Assembly (NCBI GenBank): GCA_964598225.1
Contig: CAZRBG010000008.1
Coordinates: 68,319-132,318, forward strand
Length of the DNA stretch: 64,000 bases
Reading direction: 5' to 3'
Source of the DNA: SG8-4 sp964598225
GTDB lineage: Bacteria; Planctomycetota; Phycisphaerae; Sedimentisphaerales; Anaerobacaceae
In this document: in pieces, positions 16,876 to 25,839 of the stretch
Position numbering within the stretch: the first letter of the stretch is position 1
How the letters are laid out: each line of letters opens with the position of its first letter
Translations under genes and position numbers: made by a program
The notes under the pieces: generated by a model
The model's database searches: none
Seen by the model: the letters and a program-made list of their open reading frames with translations, nothing else
What the model was told of the DNA's origin: nothing

Positions 16876-17984
16876 ACGTTCTTCCACGTAAACGGATCAG
16901 CGTCCTTTTTGCTTATCCTGATTTCAATTCCTTTGAGCTGTTTTCGTAATTGCTTTGCGAATTTTTTCAATATGAATCTTTCCGAGACGGAATGACTCAG
17001 GCAGATGCAGGTCAGCCCGGCTTCCTGTGCCGCCAGCGCCTGGTGATGTTTCAACTCACCGGTCAGGTATAAATCGGCCTTCGCTGCGATGACGGAATTT
17101 ATGATCGAGCCACACGATCCGGCGCAAACGGCTGCTTTTTTGACGAGTTTTCTCTCATCTCCGACCAGTCCGACTGCTTTGGCGCCTGTGGTTTTCTTGA
17201 TCTTCTCGATTATTTCGCCTATTTTCAAGGGTTCGGCCAATTCGCCGATGCGGCCAAGACCGAATCTCGCTTCAGTACTGCGGATATTAAAAACATCGAA
17301 GGCCGGCGTTTCATAAGGATGAGCTTGTTTCATCGCGGCGACCACTTCGTCGAGTTTCCCGGCCGGTACGATAGTCTCGAATCTCATTTCCGACACTTTC
17401 TCAAGCTTGCCTCTTCTGCCGACAGCCGGTTTGGCGCCCTTGAGCGGCAAGAACGTCCCCGTGCCTTCGGCGGCGAAACTGCAATGGCTGTACTCGCCTA
17501 TCGCCCCGGCGCCGGCGGCAAAAACCGCGTTCGATACACCAGCCAGGGATTCAACCGGAACAAAAACTATAAGTTTGTAATTGTCTTGCCCCGGATCGGC
17601 AACGTAATCGCCGATAGGCTCTCCGTTTCTAATGCCGACAATCTCAGCGAGACCGTCATTGACGCCCCCAATGGCTGTATCCAGGGCCGTGTGTACGGAG
17701 AATACCGCAATCCCGGAACGGATAAGCTCATAAACGGTGCTGCTCGATCCTTCCGCGATGATTTTCTTTAGCCCGTCCCAGATGACCGGGTGATAACTCA
17801 CGATCACGTCGGTCTTGAGATTCTTCGCCTCGGCGACGACATCGCCGGTCGTATCAATGGTGAGCAGGACGTTTTTGACGGTCTTGTCCGGGTCGCCAAT
17901 CAACAGTCCCACGTTGTCCCAGTCCTGAGCCAGTCCGAGCGGGACAATATCTCTAATCGCCGTTGCTGCCTGTTTTACATTCAT
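16872..17984 (-). CDS. NIF3/DUF34 family dinuclear metal protein (YqfO type)
   Basis: 370 aa. NIF3-like domain split by a PII/CutA-like insert, as in Bacillus YqfO. N-terminal part: LAQDWDNVGLLIGDP, VIVSYHPVIWDGLKK and FSVHTALDTAIGGVND carry metal ligands. Insert: YKLIVFVPVESL to AHPYETPAFDVF. C-terminal part: CAGSCGSIINSVI and YLTGELKHHQALAA. The biochemical role is disputed; a GTP cyclohydrolase activity has been reported for one homologue. The start ATG lies 32 bases inside the end of pabC, so the genes overlap and are probably coupled. Sitting in a folate operon is suggestive but not proof of a folate role. Confidence 0.9.
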   Translation of the reverse strand: MNVKQAATAIRDIVPLGLAQDWDNVGLLIGDPDKTVKNVLLTIDTTGDVVAEAKNLKTDVIVSYHPVIWDGLKKIIAEGSSSTVYELIRSGIAVFSVHTALDTAIGGVNDGLAEIVGIRNGEPIGDYVADPGQDNYKLIVFVPVESLAGVSNAVFAAGAGAIGEYSHCSFAAEGTGTFLPLKGAKPAVGRRGKLEKVSEMRFETIVPAGKLDEVVAAMKQAHPYETPAFDVFNIRSTEARFGLGRIGELAEPLKIGEIIEKIKKTTGAKAVGLVGDERKLVKKAAVCAGSCGSIINSVIAAKADLYLTGELKHHQALAAQEAGLTCICLSHSVSERFILKKFAKQLRKQLKGIEIRISKKDADPFTWKNV

Positions 17985-18822
17985 TTTCGACGTACTCAGC
18001 AAAACTTTGCTTTAGTTTCTTGACTATCGGCCCGACTTTGCCGTCGCCGACTGCGTGTTTCTCTACTTTGGTTATCGGCATAACCTGCATAATTACATTC
18101 GTCAGAAAAATCTCATCGGCCCCGAGAAGGTCCTCGATATTGAGATCTTTCTCTATAAGTTCCACGGAAGTGGTCAGCGCGAGCCGACAAACGGTCTTTC
18201 TGGCAATCCCAGCAAGAACGGGCGTTTTTATCGGCGGCGTAAAGACCACCGAGTCTTTTACCAGGAATACGTTGCTCACACATCCCTCTGCCAGGCGGTT
18301 GTTTGCAGTGAACCACAGCGCCTCGGCGGCTCTTTTCCGGTGTGCCATATTCAACGCGATCATGCGCGAGTAATAACTCGTGGTTTTGTGGCCGCACGTT
18401 GGATCGTCAGGATTCTGTTTGAACGGGCAAAGAATGACCATAACGCCGTTCTTGTAGTATTCCGACGGATAAGACCGAAACTTTGTCGCTGTAATAAGCA
18501 GGGTTGGCTTGCGATCCTGGGCGCTCTCGACCATAGGGCCGTTTGTAAAAGTAAGCCGAAGCCGTGCATCGGTCAATTCGTTCGCACGCAACACCTTGTA
18601 TATGGCCTCCGTTACATATTTCTTGGTGTATGGATTGTTGATCGAGAGCTTGCGCGCGCTGAAAAAAAGCCGGTCGAGATGGTCCGACAGCGCAAATACT
18701 ACGCCGTTATGACTTCGCATAGTCTCGAAGAGTCCCGCTCCGTATAGGAATCCGCTGTCGCGCACGGATATGCAGGCCTTATCGGCATCGATCAGTTTGT
18801 CATTTAAGAAAACCTTTTTCAT
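17953..18822 (-). CDS. pabC: Class IV aminotransferase, probable 4-amino-4-deoxychorismate lyase
   Basis: 289 aa. Fold-type IV PLP enzyme: VRDSGFLYGAGLFETMR near residues 21-37, HLDRLFFSARKL, PLP Lys within GCKTTSYY-type segment (here GHKTTSYYSRMIALN), ANNRLAEGCVSNVF and a C-terminal DEIFLTNVIMQVMPI. PabC releases pyruvate from aminodeoxychorismate to give p-aminobenzoate. The branched-chain aminotransferase IlvE belongs to the same family, but the location two genes after pabB favours PabC. The start ATG at 18822 is 19 bases after the four-helix-bundle gene, and the 3' end overlaps the NIF3 gene. Confidence 0.84.
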   Translation of the reverse strand: MKKVFLNDKLIDADKACISVRDSGFLYGAGLFETMRSHNGVVFALSDHLDRLFFSARKLSINNPYTKKYVTEAIYKVLRANELTDARLRLTFTNGPMVESAQDRKPTLLITATKFRSYPSEYYKNGVMVILCPFKQNPDDPTCGHKTTSYYSRMIALNMAHRKRAAEALWFTANNRLAEGCVSNVFLVKDSVVFTPPIKTPVLAGIARKTVCRLALTTSVELIEKDLNIEDLLGADEIFLTNVIMQVMPITKVEKHAVGDGKVGPIVKKLKQSFAEYVENECKTGSNGD

Positions 18823-18841
18823 AGCGTCCAGCGTAAAGCGT

Positions 18842-19192
18842 TTAGCGGATAGGATTGAGCATTCTATACAGCATACTCCCGACCTCCTTGAGCAACTTCT
18901 TTACATTCGTGTTCCCGCCGATGTATTTCAAATCCGTTGCCAGCAAAAATTGTGTTTCCAGTTCCAGTAATGAGCCGTAAGCAATAGAAAGAAACTGGTT
19001 GTATTCTGTTTTGTGTTTTCTACCATAGCCCTCAGCTATGTTGGAAGGTATGGACACTGCCGCTCTCCTCATTTGCTGAGACAAACCATAAGCCTCAGAT
19101 TTTGGGAAGACACTTGTCAACTTGTATATTTCCAGAACCAACTTATAGCTCTTTTGCCAGGCTATGAGGTCTTTGAACGACTGAGTCTTCAT
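18842..19192 (-). CDS. Four-helix-bundle protein (23S rRNA intervening-sequence family)
   Basis: 116 aa. Matches the small four-helix-bundle family first found encoded in 23S rRNA intervening sequences: FKDLIAWQKSYKLVLEIYKL, QMRRAAVSIPSNIAEGYGR, YNQFLSIAYGSLLELETQF and a C-terminal helix. The molecular function is unknown; homologues form pentamers. The ATG overlaps the pabB stop (ATGA) and the gene ends 19 bases before pabC, so it sits inside a folate operon. No rRNA is nearby. Such genes are found scattered in many environmental genomes, so it may be a mobile insertion that kept reading order. Confidence 0.92.
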   Translation of the reverse strand: MKTQSFKDLIAWQKSYKLVLEIYKLTSVFPKSEAYGLSQQMRRAAVSIPSNIAEGYGRKHKTEYNQFLSIAYGSLLELETQFLLATDLKYIGGNTNVKKLLKEVGSMLYRMLNPIR

Positions 19193-20652
19193 AATTCCAC
19201 GCTATTCGCTACACGCTGTACGCTGTTGATTCCTGCCAGCAGGGCCCTTGCTTTTGTTATTGTCTCGGCCCGTTCGGCTTGCGGGTCCGAATCGGCGACT
19301 ATGCCCCCGCCGGCTTGTGCGAAGGCCTTTCGACCGGCGATGATAATCGTTCGTATCGCGATGTTCAAGCAAACGTTCCCGTCGATTCCGATGTAGCCGA
19401 TACTGCCGGTATAAGGCCCGCGGGCTGTCGGTTCGGTCTCGTCGATGATCTCCATAGAGCGGATTTTCGGAGCGCCGGTAATCGAGCCGCCGGGGAACAT
19501 TGCTTTGAGCACGTCGCAGAATGTGACGTCCTCGCGGAGCCGCCCGGATACGGTCGCCACGGCGTGAAAGACCGTCGGATAAGTTTCAATCGTTCGCGGT
19601 TGAATTACGCTTCTCGTGCCGGCCTTGCAGATCTTGGCCACGTCGTTGCGTTCGAGATCGACTATCATATTCAGTTCGGCCCGCTCTTTTTCACTACGCA
19701 AAAGCTCATCGTAGTTATCTGCGTTGATCCTCTCTGCTTGCGAAGCTGCACCGGCTGTCTCGCTGAGGCGGGGACGCGTGCCCTTTATCGGTTTGGTTCG
19801 GATAGTGCCGTCGGCGATTGTTATAAACATCTCGGGCGAAGCGCTGACGATCTGGAAACTACCTGCGTCGATGTAAGCCGCATAACCGCTTGGATTATAA
19901 TGGTTTTGCCATTGGAAGAGCCTGATCGGCGGGGCTTTGTAATCGCACTCGAATCGTTGCGAGAAGTTGATCTGATAGACGTCGCCATCGTAGATATATC
20001 GTTTTATCTTCTCGACCGTTCTCAGGTAGTAATTCTTATCCACGTTACATCGAATTTGCGAGAAATCGATTGTTTCGAGGTCGGCGGGGACCGGTTGGAG
20101 CACACAAGTCTTTTGAGACTCCGCCAGCAACCGCTCGAGCATGTCCAGTTTTCTCTCGTACCCTTCGGTTTCACGCGGCAATTGCAGCGCGATTAACCAA
20201 AAACTCTTCTCAATGTGGTCATAAGCTATAAGCCGGTCATAAAAGCAAAGGCGAATCAACGGAACTCGAACGTCGTCAACGGCGGTCTGCGGCAGCTTTT
20301 CGATATATCGGCCCAGTTCATAGCTGAAATACCCGATCCATCCGCCGTAAAACATACCATGCGGCGGCTGCTCCGTCCGTTTTTCCCGATTGTTCTCGGG
20401 TATATACCTGGTGAGAACTTTATGAAGTTTCTCGAATGGCCGGTCCTGACCGGTATGAAACTCGAAGAGGTCCTTTGGCTCAGCGGTCCAATAGCTGAAC
20501 CCGCCTGCGTCGGCTCTGGCTTCATTGCCGCCCAGGATCGATGCAGATTGCAATTTAGAGAAGACTTCACTAAGAGCCGATAAGTCGGCAGACATCCGCA
20601 GTCTTCTGTAATGCAATCCGCAAGTGCCACTTTTGCTCGTTTTTGTAGACAT
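19189..20652 (-). CDS. pabB: Aminodeoxychorismate synthase component I
   Basis: 487 aa. Chorismate-binding enzyme of the anthranilate synthase / PabB family. An N-terminal domain (GMFYGGWIGYFSYELGRYIE) is followed by the catalytic domain: VYQINFSQRFECD, IVSASPEMFI, TIRTKPIKGTRPR, ERAELNMIVDLERNDVAKIC, MFPGGSITGAPKIRSMEII and PYTGSIGYIG. The KPIKGT motif marks PabB rather than TrpE. It makes aminodeoxychorismate from chorismate using ammonia from a PabA subunit that is not in the window. The start at 20652 is tentative; an internal ATG at 20595 is possible, and neither has a strong ribosome binding site. First gene of the operon. Confidence 0.9.
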   Translation of the reverse strand: MSTKTSKSGTCGLHYRRLRMSADLSALSEVFSKLQSASILGGNEARADAGGFSYWTAEPKDLFEFHTGQDRPFEKLHKVLTRYIPENNREKRTEQPPHGMFYGGWIGYFSYELGRYIEKLPQTAVDDVRVPLIRLCFYDRLIAYDHIEKSFWLIALQLPRETEGYERKLDMLERLLAESQKTCVLQPVPADLETIDFSQIRCNVDKNYYLRTVEKIKRYIYDGDVYQINFSQRFECDYKAPPIRLFQWQNHYNPSGYAAYIDAGSFQIVSASPEMFITIADGTIRTKPIKGTRPRLSETAGAASQAERINADNYDELLRSEKERAELNMIVDLERNDVAKICKAGTRSVIQPRTIETYPTVFHAVATVSGRLREDVTFCDVLKAMFPGGSITGAPKIRSMEIIDETEPTARGPYTGSIGYIGIDGNVCLNIAIRTIIIAGRKAFAQAGGGIVADSDPQAERAETITKARALLAGINSVQRVANSVEL

Positions 20653-20690
20653 ACTTTACGTCATTGTGTTTTATTGACCGTGTACAACCA

Positions 20691-20954
20691 CTACCTCTGT
20701 ATGCGTTGCCTTTTGGTTTTTGCCTGCTCGGCGGTCCTTATCCCGCCTGCAGCATTTACTTGGCATCCCGGAACTGATTCTTTCATAAGTTCTATATCTT
20801 CGACCGTAGCTCCTCCGGCAGGGTGCAAACCTGTGCTTGTTTTAACGATAACGAAGTCCACCCCAGTCTGCTGAGCTATTCGACAGGCGAATATCTTCTG
20901 GTCGTCATTAAGGGCGGCCGATTCCTTATCTGAGATTTGGCGTTGCTCACACAT
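20691..20954 (-). pseudogene. Relic of deoxyribose-phosphate aldolase (deoC fragment)
   Basis: An 87-codon frame whose central part matches the C-terminal core of DeoC: DFVIVKTSTGLHPAGGATVE and a downstream AAGGIRTAEQA. The first catalytic Lys (KTSTG) is present, but two extra residues precede it, the second active-site Lys before AAGGIRT is Asn, and the sequence diverges directly after AGGIRTAEQA. No upstream DeoC barrel exists because the AsmA-like gene ends 38 bases away. It is therefore a double-truncated decaying remnant, or less likely a short expressed protein. Confidence 0.72.
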
Positions 20955-20992
20955 ATTTATGAAGCGGCACTCAATAATGTCATAAAGTACAG

Positions 20993-23900
20993 TCAGTTGG
21001 ACTCGAGCGGCTTCGAGCCGAAAACTTGAAGGGTCTCCTTTATGACCGGCAGGGTTTCGGTTGTGATCTTAGGATCACGAATGTTTCCGGAGACATCTAT
21101 TCTAACGACGGCCTGGCCAAGGCCCTCGGTAAGTGATGCCAGAACAGACGGATCTTCAGTCGCCGGTCGTTTGCCTCTCGCGGTAAGCTCCAGGTCGAGG
21201 TCGAAATCCTGCAGATCCAGCACACCGGAACCGGCGAACGCGTCGTTCTGGCCTGATATATCGAGCTTACGGACAAAAAGTTCATTGTGCCGGATATAGG
21301 AATCTACAAGCATTTTCTCGAAAGCGAAATCCTTTGGCGCCGACAACTGCATTACGTTGAGGAGTTTGGCCAGCGGCGAAAGTTTGCCCACCTGCATATT
21401 GCTGATTGTCAGCCGGCAGGTGCCGATGCGTGTGGAAAGATCGCCTATTTGTGCACTAAGACAAAGCGAGCCGTTTAGCTTCCCGGTCGTGTAGCCGTTT
21501 TCGGGAGCTTCGGGTTGTTTTGTGTCGGCGAGAAAACGTTTGAGGTCGGCGCCGTCAAAACCCGTTTGAAGCACGTATTCGCCGGGTCGGCCTTCCGGTC
21601 GTTTGATGATGAGTTCACCCTTGAGACTCCCGCCGTAGAAATCGGCCACCAGGTTTTCAGTAGACCATGAAGACTGGTTCGGATCGTACAGTATTTCCGT
21701 GTTGAGGCTGTTAATAGTCTTTCCCAGAATCTTGAGCTTGCCCTCCTCGACTTTTGCGCGACAATGATCGAAACCTTCCCCGGCATAATATCCCGTTGAT
21801 CTCAAGATCGAACTCAGTTCGATTCGGGTTCCGGATACTTTAAAGCCACATCCTTTCAAGGTGACAGTTCCGTCGAAATCGTACGAGTTTTGACCATTGT
21901 TGTCGCGGCTAATTTGGATTTTTTCTATGTCCAGATCAAATCTGCCAGGTGTCGCCAGCGGATCGTACACACCGCGAGCGTGTTCGGGCAGGGCCTGGCT
22001 TAGCGGCTCATCGAAAATGATGTCTCTGGCCGACAGATCTAATACGGCGCTGTTGAATGCGCCGTCGTTTAGGGTGACTATGCCATTGACTTTTACGGTA
22101 GCGGGCTCGTTCGGCTCGGACTGGCCGTAATCCAAAGTGGCGGTAAGGTTGTTGAGTCTGATAACGCTGCCGTCAACGATGAAGCTGCCTTCCACATCAT
22201 TGAGAGGGTGCGGCAATTTCGGCGAAGAGATGGCATTGCCCAGACATTCTACCGTAACGGCATAATCGCCCGGTTTCCCGGGATCTTTTTTCTCCAGGTC
22301 GGCGAGTAGATTGACTCTTCCGGTCGGATTCAAGTCGGAGACTGCTTTTCTGGCCGAGTCGGGCAATAAATCGAAAAGCTCATCGTTCAACTCGGCCCGA
22401 TCGAATCTGACCGACATGTTATACGATGGCCGGTCTGGTTCGGCTCCCGGTTCTATCTGTCCTTTCAGAGAGAGCAAGCCCTCTTCACACCGCCCGGAGA
22501 ATTCCTTGAAGACTATAAGCCCCGGCGAGAACACCATTTTAGCCGATATATCGGTTATGGGCAAAGCAAACTGATCCAGTTTCAGGGAAGCTTGCTTGAA
22601 AGACAGATCAGCCGTGAAACTCTCTTGCTGCCGTTCGGACGCTGAGAATCTTATCCAGCCATCAACCAGTCCGGTTGGGCGAAATTGCTCGAACAGCTCT
22701 CTTTGTTTTGGGGGCAAGGCACTCTGCAAAGTAGAATCCAGCGGTAGATTCTGTACCTTTGCCGTCAGGTCATAGATCGGCTTCTCCGTGCCGCGTGTCA
22801 ATACTTCACCATTCAGAGTGATCTTACGGTCGTCCATCCGGGAAACAACGTCGGAAAAGACCACCTTATTGCGGTCGAAAGTAAGCCTCCCGCTTAGGTT
22901 TTTCAGCGGATAGAGGAGCTCGCAGTACACGGCTTCTGCATCGCGAGGTTCCAGTATCAGCTTTTTTTGTTTGTCGGTCGGCGATTTCCGACTGAAGCGA
23001 TAGTCAACCGCCGTAGAGCCGGCCGGAGAAAATGCGTTCCAGAATTCCTGCTGTTTCGGATTCAGCGCATCGTATAAATCATTGTCCAGCGGCATATTAT
23101 CGCTTGTGATTCGGATGTAGTATTTCCATTCCTGACCGAATCCTTCCGACCAGCCGTTGAAGGAAAGCCTGACCTCGTCGTGTCTTCCCCTCAGGTTCCG
23201 GAGTTTTACACTGCTGTTGGTAAAATCAATCCGTCCGGAAATCTCGTCTATCGCATACTGAAACTTATGATAGCAGATGGAAACGTCTCGACAGACGACT
23301 TTGCCGGACAACTTACTTCTACTTAAGCGGTCCAGATTCCCCTTTGCGTCGAGATCGACGTCGATTCTGCCGCTCGGTTGATATTGGTCGAAGAACCGCT
23401 GCAGGGCGGCAAAGGGGCTGGAATTACCCTCGGATACGGGGCCGACTAATGCGAGCCGGTTGGGAGAAGGATTGCGTATAGAGCGCAAATCATCTACTCG
23501 CAGTTTCAGCGAGTACGAGCTGTCATCGCCGTATATCAAATCGACGGCCATGACGTCTATGATCCAGGCCATCTCGAATTCCGGCACATTTACGGAGGCT
23601 AAACCGCCGGCGAACTCAACTCTGCCCGGTTTCCAGTATCCTGTTAATTTACTGGGGGCATTACTCGAAGCCATTGCAGCGGTAGTTACTTCGAATTTAT
23701 AACCGTTGCGAGGGTCTTTGTCCGGTCCGAATTCAGCGTCAAGCGGCAGCGAAACGGCAACTTCTGACTTGTCTCCCGAGACTTTGGCATACCGAAGAAT
23801 TCCGGATTTTAGTCTCATCCGCGGCATTTGGTCAGGTCTTTCTCTGGGCCTCCTTATATTTAATGCGGACAGATTCCATCGATCCTTGTCCAGATTGTAA

Positions 23901-24268
23901 CGGGCATCGAAGACGAAATCATTGACGTCAATAATCTTGAGCCGGGGGCTCAGTGAAAAGAAACTGGCAACACTGAACCGAACGGCCACTTCACCGGCCT
24001 TGAATATAGGGTTGTCGTCGTCCTGCTGCTTTTGTGAGGGACTGATAGAGAGTTCCTTTATCAAGACCGAACCGTTGGCGTGATAGCTCACCGACTCTGT
24101 TTCGATATTTGTGTTGGTCAAGCCCTCGATTTCCCGTAATGCAAGATAGCAAAGCGCCCTGCCTCCCAGAATATATAAGGGCCATAGAAGGACGATCAGA
24201 AGCAGCCACGTCAGGACCTGGCGAATCTTGCTTCTCGGTTTGGATTTTCGAGTTCCTTGTCGGGCCAT
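20993..24268 (-). CDS. Large AsmA-like membrane-anchored protein
   Basis: 1091 aa. An N-terminal basic stretch and one transmembrane helix (about residues 17-42: LTWLLLIVLLWPLYILGGRA) are followed by a very long, beta-rich periplasmic region with repeated strands of the AsmA / YhdP / TamB type (for example FKAGEVAVRFSVASFF, LDSTLQSALPPKQRELFEQF and LDNDLYDALNPKQQEFWNAF). The last 250 residues resemble the AsmA C-terminal region (LKGELIIKRPEGRPGEYVLQ, RLTISNMQVGKLSPLAKLLN). Family members are thought to form hydrophobic grooves that move phospholipid between inner and outer membranes. It starts 58 bases after purD on the same strand. The repeated LPPKQRE/LNPKQQE segments show internal duplication. 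Confidence 0.82.
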   Translation of the reverse strand: MARQGTRKSKPRSKIRQVLTWLLLIVLLWPLYILGGRALCYLALREIEGLTNTNIETESVSYHANGSVLIKELSISPSQKQQDDDNPIFKAGEVAVRFSVASFFSLSPRLKIIDVNDFVFDARYNLDKDRWNLSALNIRRPRERPDQMPRMRLKSGILRYAKVSGDKSEVAVSLPLDAEFGPDKDPRNGYKFEVTTAAMASSNAPSKLTGYWKPGRVEFAGGLASVNVPEFEMAWIIDVMAVDLIYGDDSSYSLKLRVDDLRSIRNPSPNRLALVGPVSEGNSSPFAALQRFFDQYQPSGRIDVDLDAKGNLDRLSRSKLSGKVVCRDVSICYHKFQYAIDEISGRIDFTNSSVKLRNLRGRHDEVRLSFNGWSEGFGQEWKYYIRITSDNMPLDNDLYDALNPKQQEFWNAFSPAGSTAVDYRFSRKSPTDKQKKLILEPRDAEAVYCELLYPLKNLSGRLTFDRNKVVFSDVVSRMDDRKITLNGEVLTRGTEKPIYDLTAKVQNLPLDSTLQSALPPKQRELFEQFRPTGLVDGWIRFSASERQQESFTADLSFKQASLKLDQFALPITDISAKMVFSPGLIVFKEFSGRCEEGLLSLKGQIEPGAEPDRPSYNMSVRFDRAELNDELFDLLPDSARKAVSDLNPTGRVNLLADLEKKDPGKPGDYAVTVECLGNAISSPKLPHPLNDVEGSFIVDGSVIRLNNLTATLDYGQSEPNEPATVKVNGIVTLNDGAFNSAVLDLSARDIIFDEPLSQALPEHARGVYDPLATPGRFDLDIEKIQISRDNNGQNSYDFDGTVTLKGCGFKVSGTRIELSSILRSTGYYAGEGFDHCRAKVEEGKLKILGKTINSLNTEILYDPNQSSWSTENLVADFYGGSLKGELIIKRPEGRPGEYVLQTGFDGADLKRFLADTKQPEAPENGYTTGKLNGSLCLSAQIGDLSTRIGTCRLTISNMQVGKLSPLAKLLNVMQLSAPKDFAFEKMLVDSYIRHNELFVRKLDISGQNDAFAGSGVLDLQDFDLDLELTARGKRPATEDPSVLASLTEGLGQAVVRIDVSGNIRDPKITTETLPVIKETLQVFGSKPLESN

Positions 24269-24326
24269 AGGAGAAATCGATCACCTCCAACTTGCAGCCT
24301 GGGCTCCAACTACCTATATCGGCAGT

Positions 24327-25595
24327 TTACTTGATCGCCTTATCCGCGATATCCCGCCGACAGTAAGCACCGTCGAAGGCTATCACATCCACGGCCTTGT
24401 AAGCTTTTGCCTTTGCCTGCTCAATCGTATCGCCAAGTGCTGTGACGCCCAATACTCGCCCGCCTGCTGTGACTATATCACCGTTTTCCTCTTTAGTGCC
24501 GGCGTGGAAGACAATCACATCATCGAGCTGCCCCGCCTGATCCAACCCCGTTATCTTTTTGCCTTTTTCGTAATCGTCCGGATAACCACCCGACGCCATG
24601 ACCACGCAGACCGCCGGTCGCCTGTCCCATACCAGTGTAACTTCGTCGAGAGTACCATTACAGACGGCCAGCATGACTTCCAGCAGGTCGCTCTTAAGCC
24701 TCATCAGGATCGGCTGGGTCTCCGGATCACCGAAGCGAACGTTGAACTCCAGTACCCTCGGCCCGCCGGCGGTAATCATAATACCTGCGTAGAGCACCCC
24801 TTTATAGGGCGTTCCGTTGCGATTCATGCCGTCTACGGTGGGTACGAGAGCCTCTCGAACGATCTGGTCCATTACGGCGTCGGTGACCACCGGCGCCGGG
24901 CTGTATGCGCCCATACCGCCGGTATTGGGGCCTGTATCGCCTTCTCCTATAGGCTTATGGTCCTGAGACGATTCCATGACGTAGATGTTGCGGCCGTCCA
25001 CGAAAGCAAGTATTGAGGCTTCCTCACCCAGCAGCTTGTCTTCCACGACGACGGTATCGCCGGCCGAGCCGAATATCTTGTCGCACATGATCTTCTCGGC
25101 CGTCAGAATTCCGTCCGAAGGCTCGTCGCAGACGAAAACCCCCTTGCCCTTGGCAAGACCGGCCGCCTTTACCACCACGGGCTCGTCCCGGCTGGCGATG
25201 TACGACCTGGCGTCTTCGTATCTGTCGAAAGTCCTGCCCTCTGCCGTCGAGACGCAGCTCGCACGCATCAGTTGCTTTGCAAATGCTTTGTCGGCCTCCA
25301 GTTGCGCCGCTTTGCCGCTCGGGCCGAACGCCTTTATTCCGGCGGCCTCGAACTTATCCACGATCCCGGCGGCAAGCGGATCCTCGGGCCCGACCACCAC
25401 GAGCCCCACTTTTTTCTGCTGGGCGAATTCCAGCAGTTCTTGGGCATCGTCTCCTGCTATCGGCACGTTTTGGCCGCACCGGGCTGTGCCGGGATTGCCC
25501 GGGGCGATATACAATTTGCTCAGGTTCTTCGATTGGGCAAGTTTCCAGGCGATCGCATGCTCGCGTCCGCCGCTTCCGATTAACAATACATTCAT
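24327..25595 (-). CDS. purD: Phosphoribosylamine-glycine ligase
   Basis: 422 aa. ATP-grasp enzyme of step two of de novo purine synthesis (GAR synthetase). Visible: MNVLLIGSGGREHAIAWKLA, VGPEDPLAAGI, FGPSGKAAQLEADKAFAKQL, VVKAAGLAKGKGVFVC, LLGEEASILAFVDG, TGGMGAYSPAPV, FNVRFGDPETQPI and a GYPDDYEKG loop in the C-terminal domain. Length matches E. coli PurD. The start is exactly at the glycine-rich loop. Another purine gene, purH, lies 17 kb away on the same strand, so they are not in one operon. Confidence 0.97.
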   Translation of the reverse strand: MNVLLIGSGGREHAIAWKLAQSKNLSKLYIAPGNPGTARCGQNVPIAGDDAQELLEFAQQKKVGLVVVGPEDPLAAGIVDKFEAAGIKAFGPSGKAAQLEADKAFAKQLMRASCVSTAEGRTFDRYEDARSYIASRDEPVVVKAAGLAKGKGVFVCDEPSDGILTAEKIMCDKIFGSAGDTVVVEDKLLGEEASILAFVDGRNIYVMESSQDHKPIGEGDTGPNTGGMGAYSPAPVVTDAVMDQIVREALVPTVDGMNRNGTPYKGVLYAGIMITAGGPRVLEFNVRFGDPETQPILMRLKSDLLEVMLAVCNGTLDEVTLVWDRRPAVCVVMASGGYPDDYEKGKKITGLDQAGQLDDVIVFHAGTKEENGDIVTAGGRVLGVTALGDTIEQAKAKAYKAVDVIAFDGAYCRRDIADKAIK

Positions 25596-25839
25596 CTCAA
25601 CCTCGATTCAGAATCTTTCCCCATTGACGATCACGCGTAATCGCCGAGTCGAAACACTGAGCAATACTCTAACAGGGTGTGCCGCTGTTCTCAAGCTTTT
25701 TGTTTTCGATGTCTTGTGTAACCGGCATTACGCAAATCTCTCCGGTTGGAGATATAGCTATAATCGAGCCGATAATAACTTATACTGTAGCCTGTATTCG
25801 TATTCTGCGATTATACACGAGCCCATGAAGGAATGTGAA
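25596..25839. promoter_or_regulatory. Divergent intergenic region purD / M14 peptidase gene
   Basis: About 240 bases containing both divergent promoters. A TATAAT hexamer occurs near 25760 on the plus strand, but I find no TTGACA-like box at 16-18 bases from it, so the exact promoter is not assigned. Confidence 0.35.

Noticed and set aside
18842..19192. Possible nearby 23S rRNA intervening sequence
   Set aside because: The four-helix-bundle protein belongs to that family, but the flanking sequence is pabB and pabC, with no rRNA.
24985..25839. Long plus-strand extension upstream of the M14 peptidase gene
   Set aside because: It runs antisense through purD. The lipoprotein signal and ribosome binding site place the real start at 25840.
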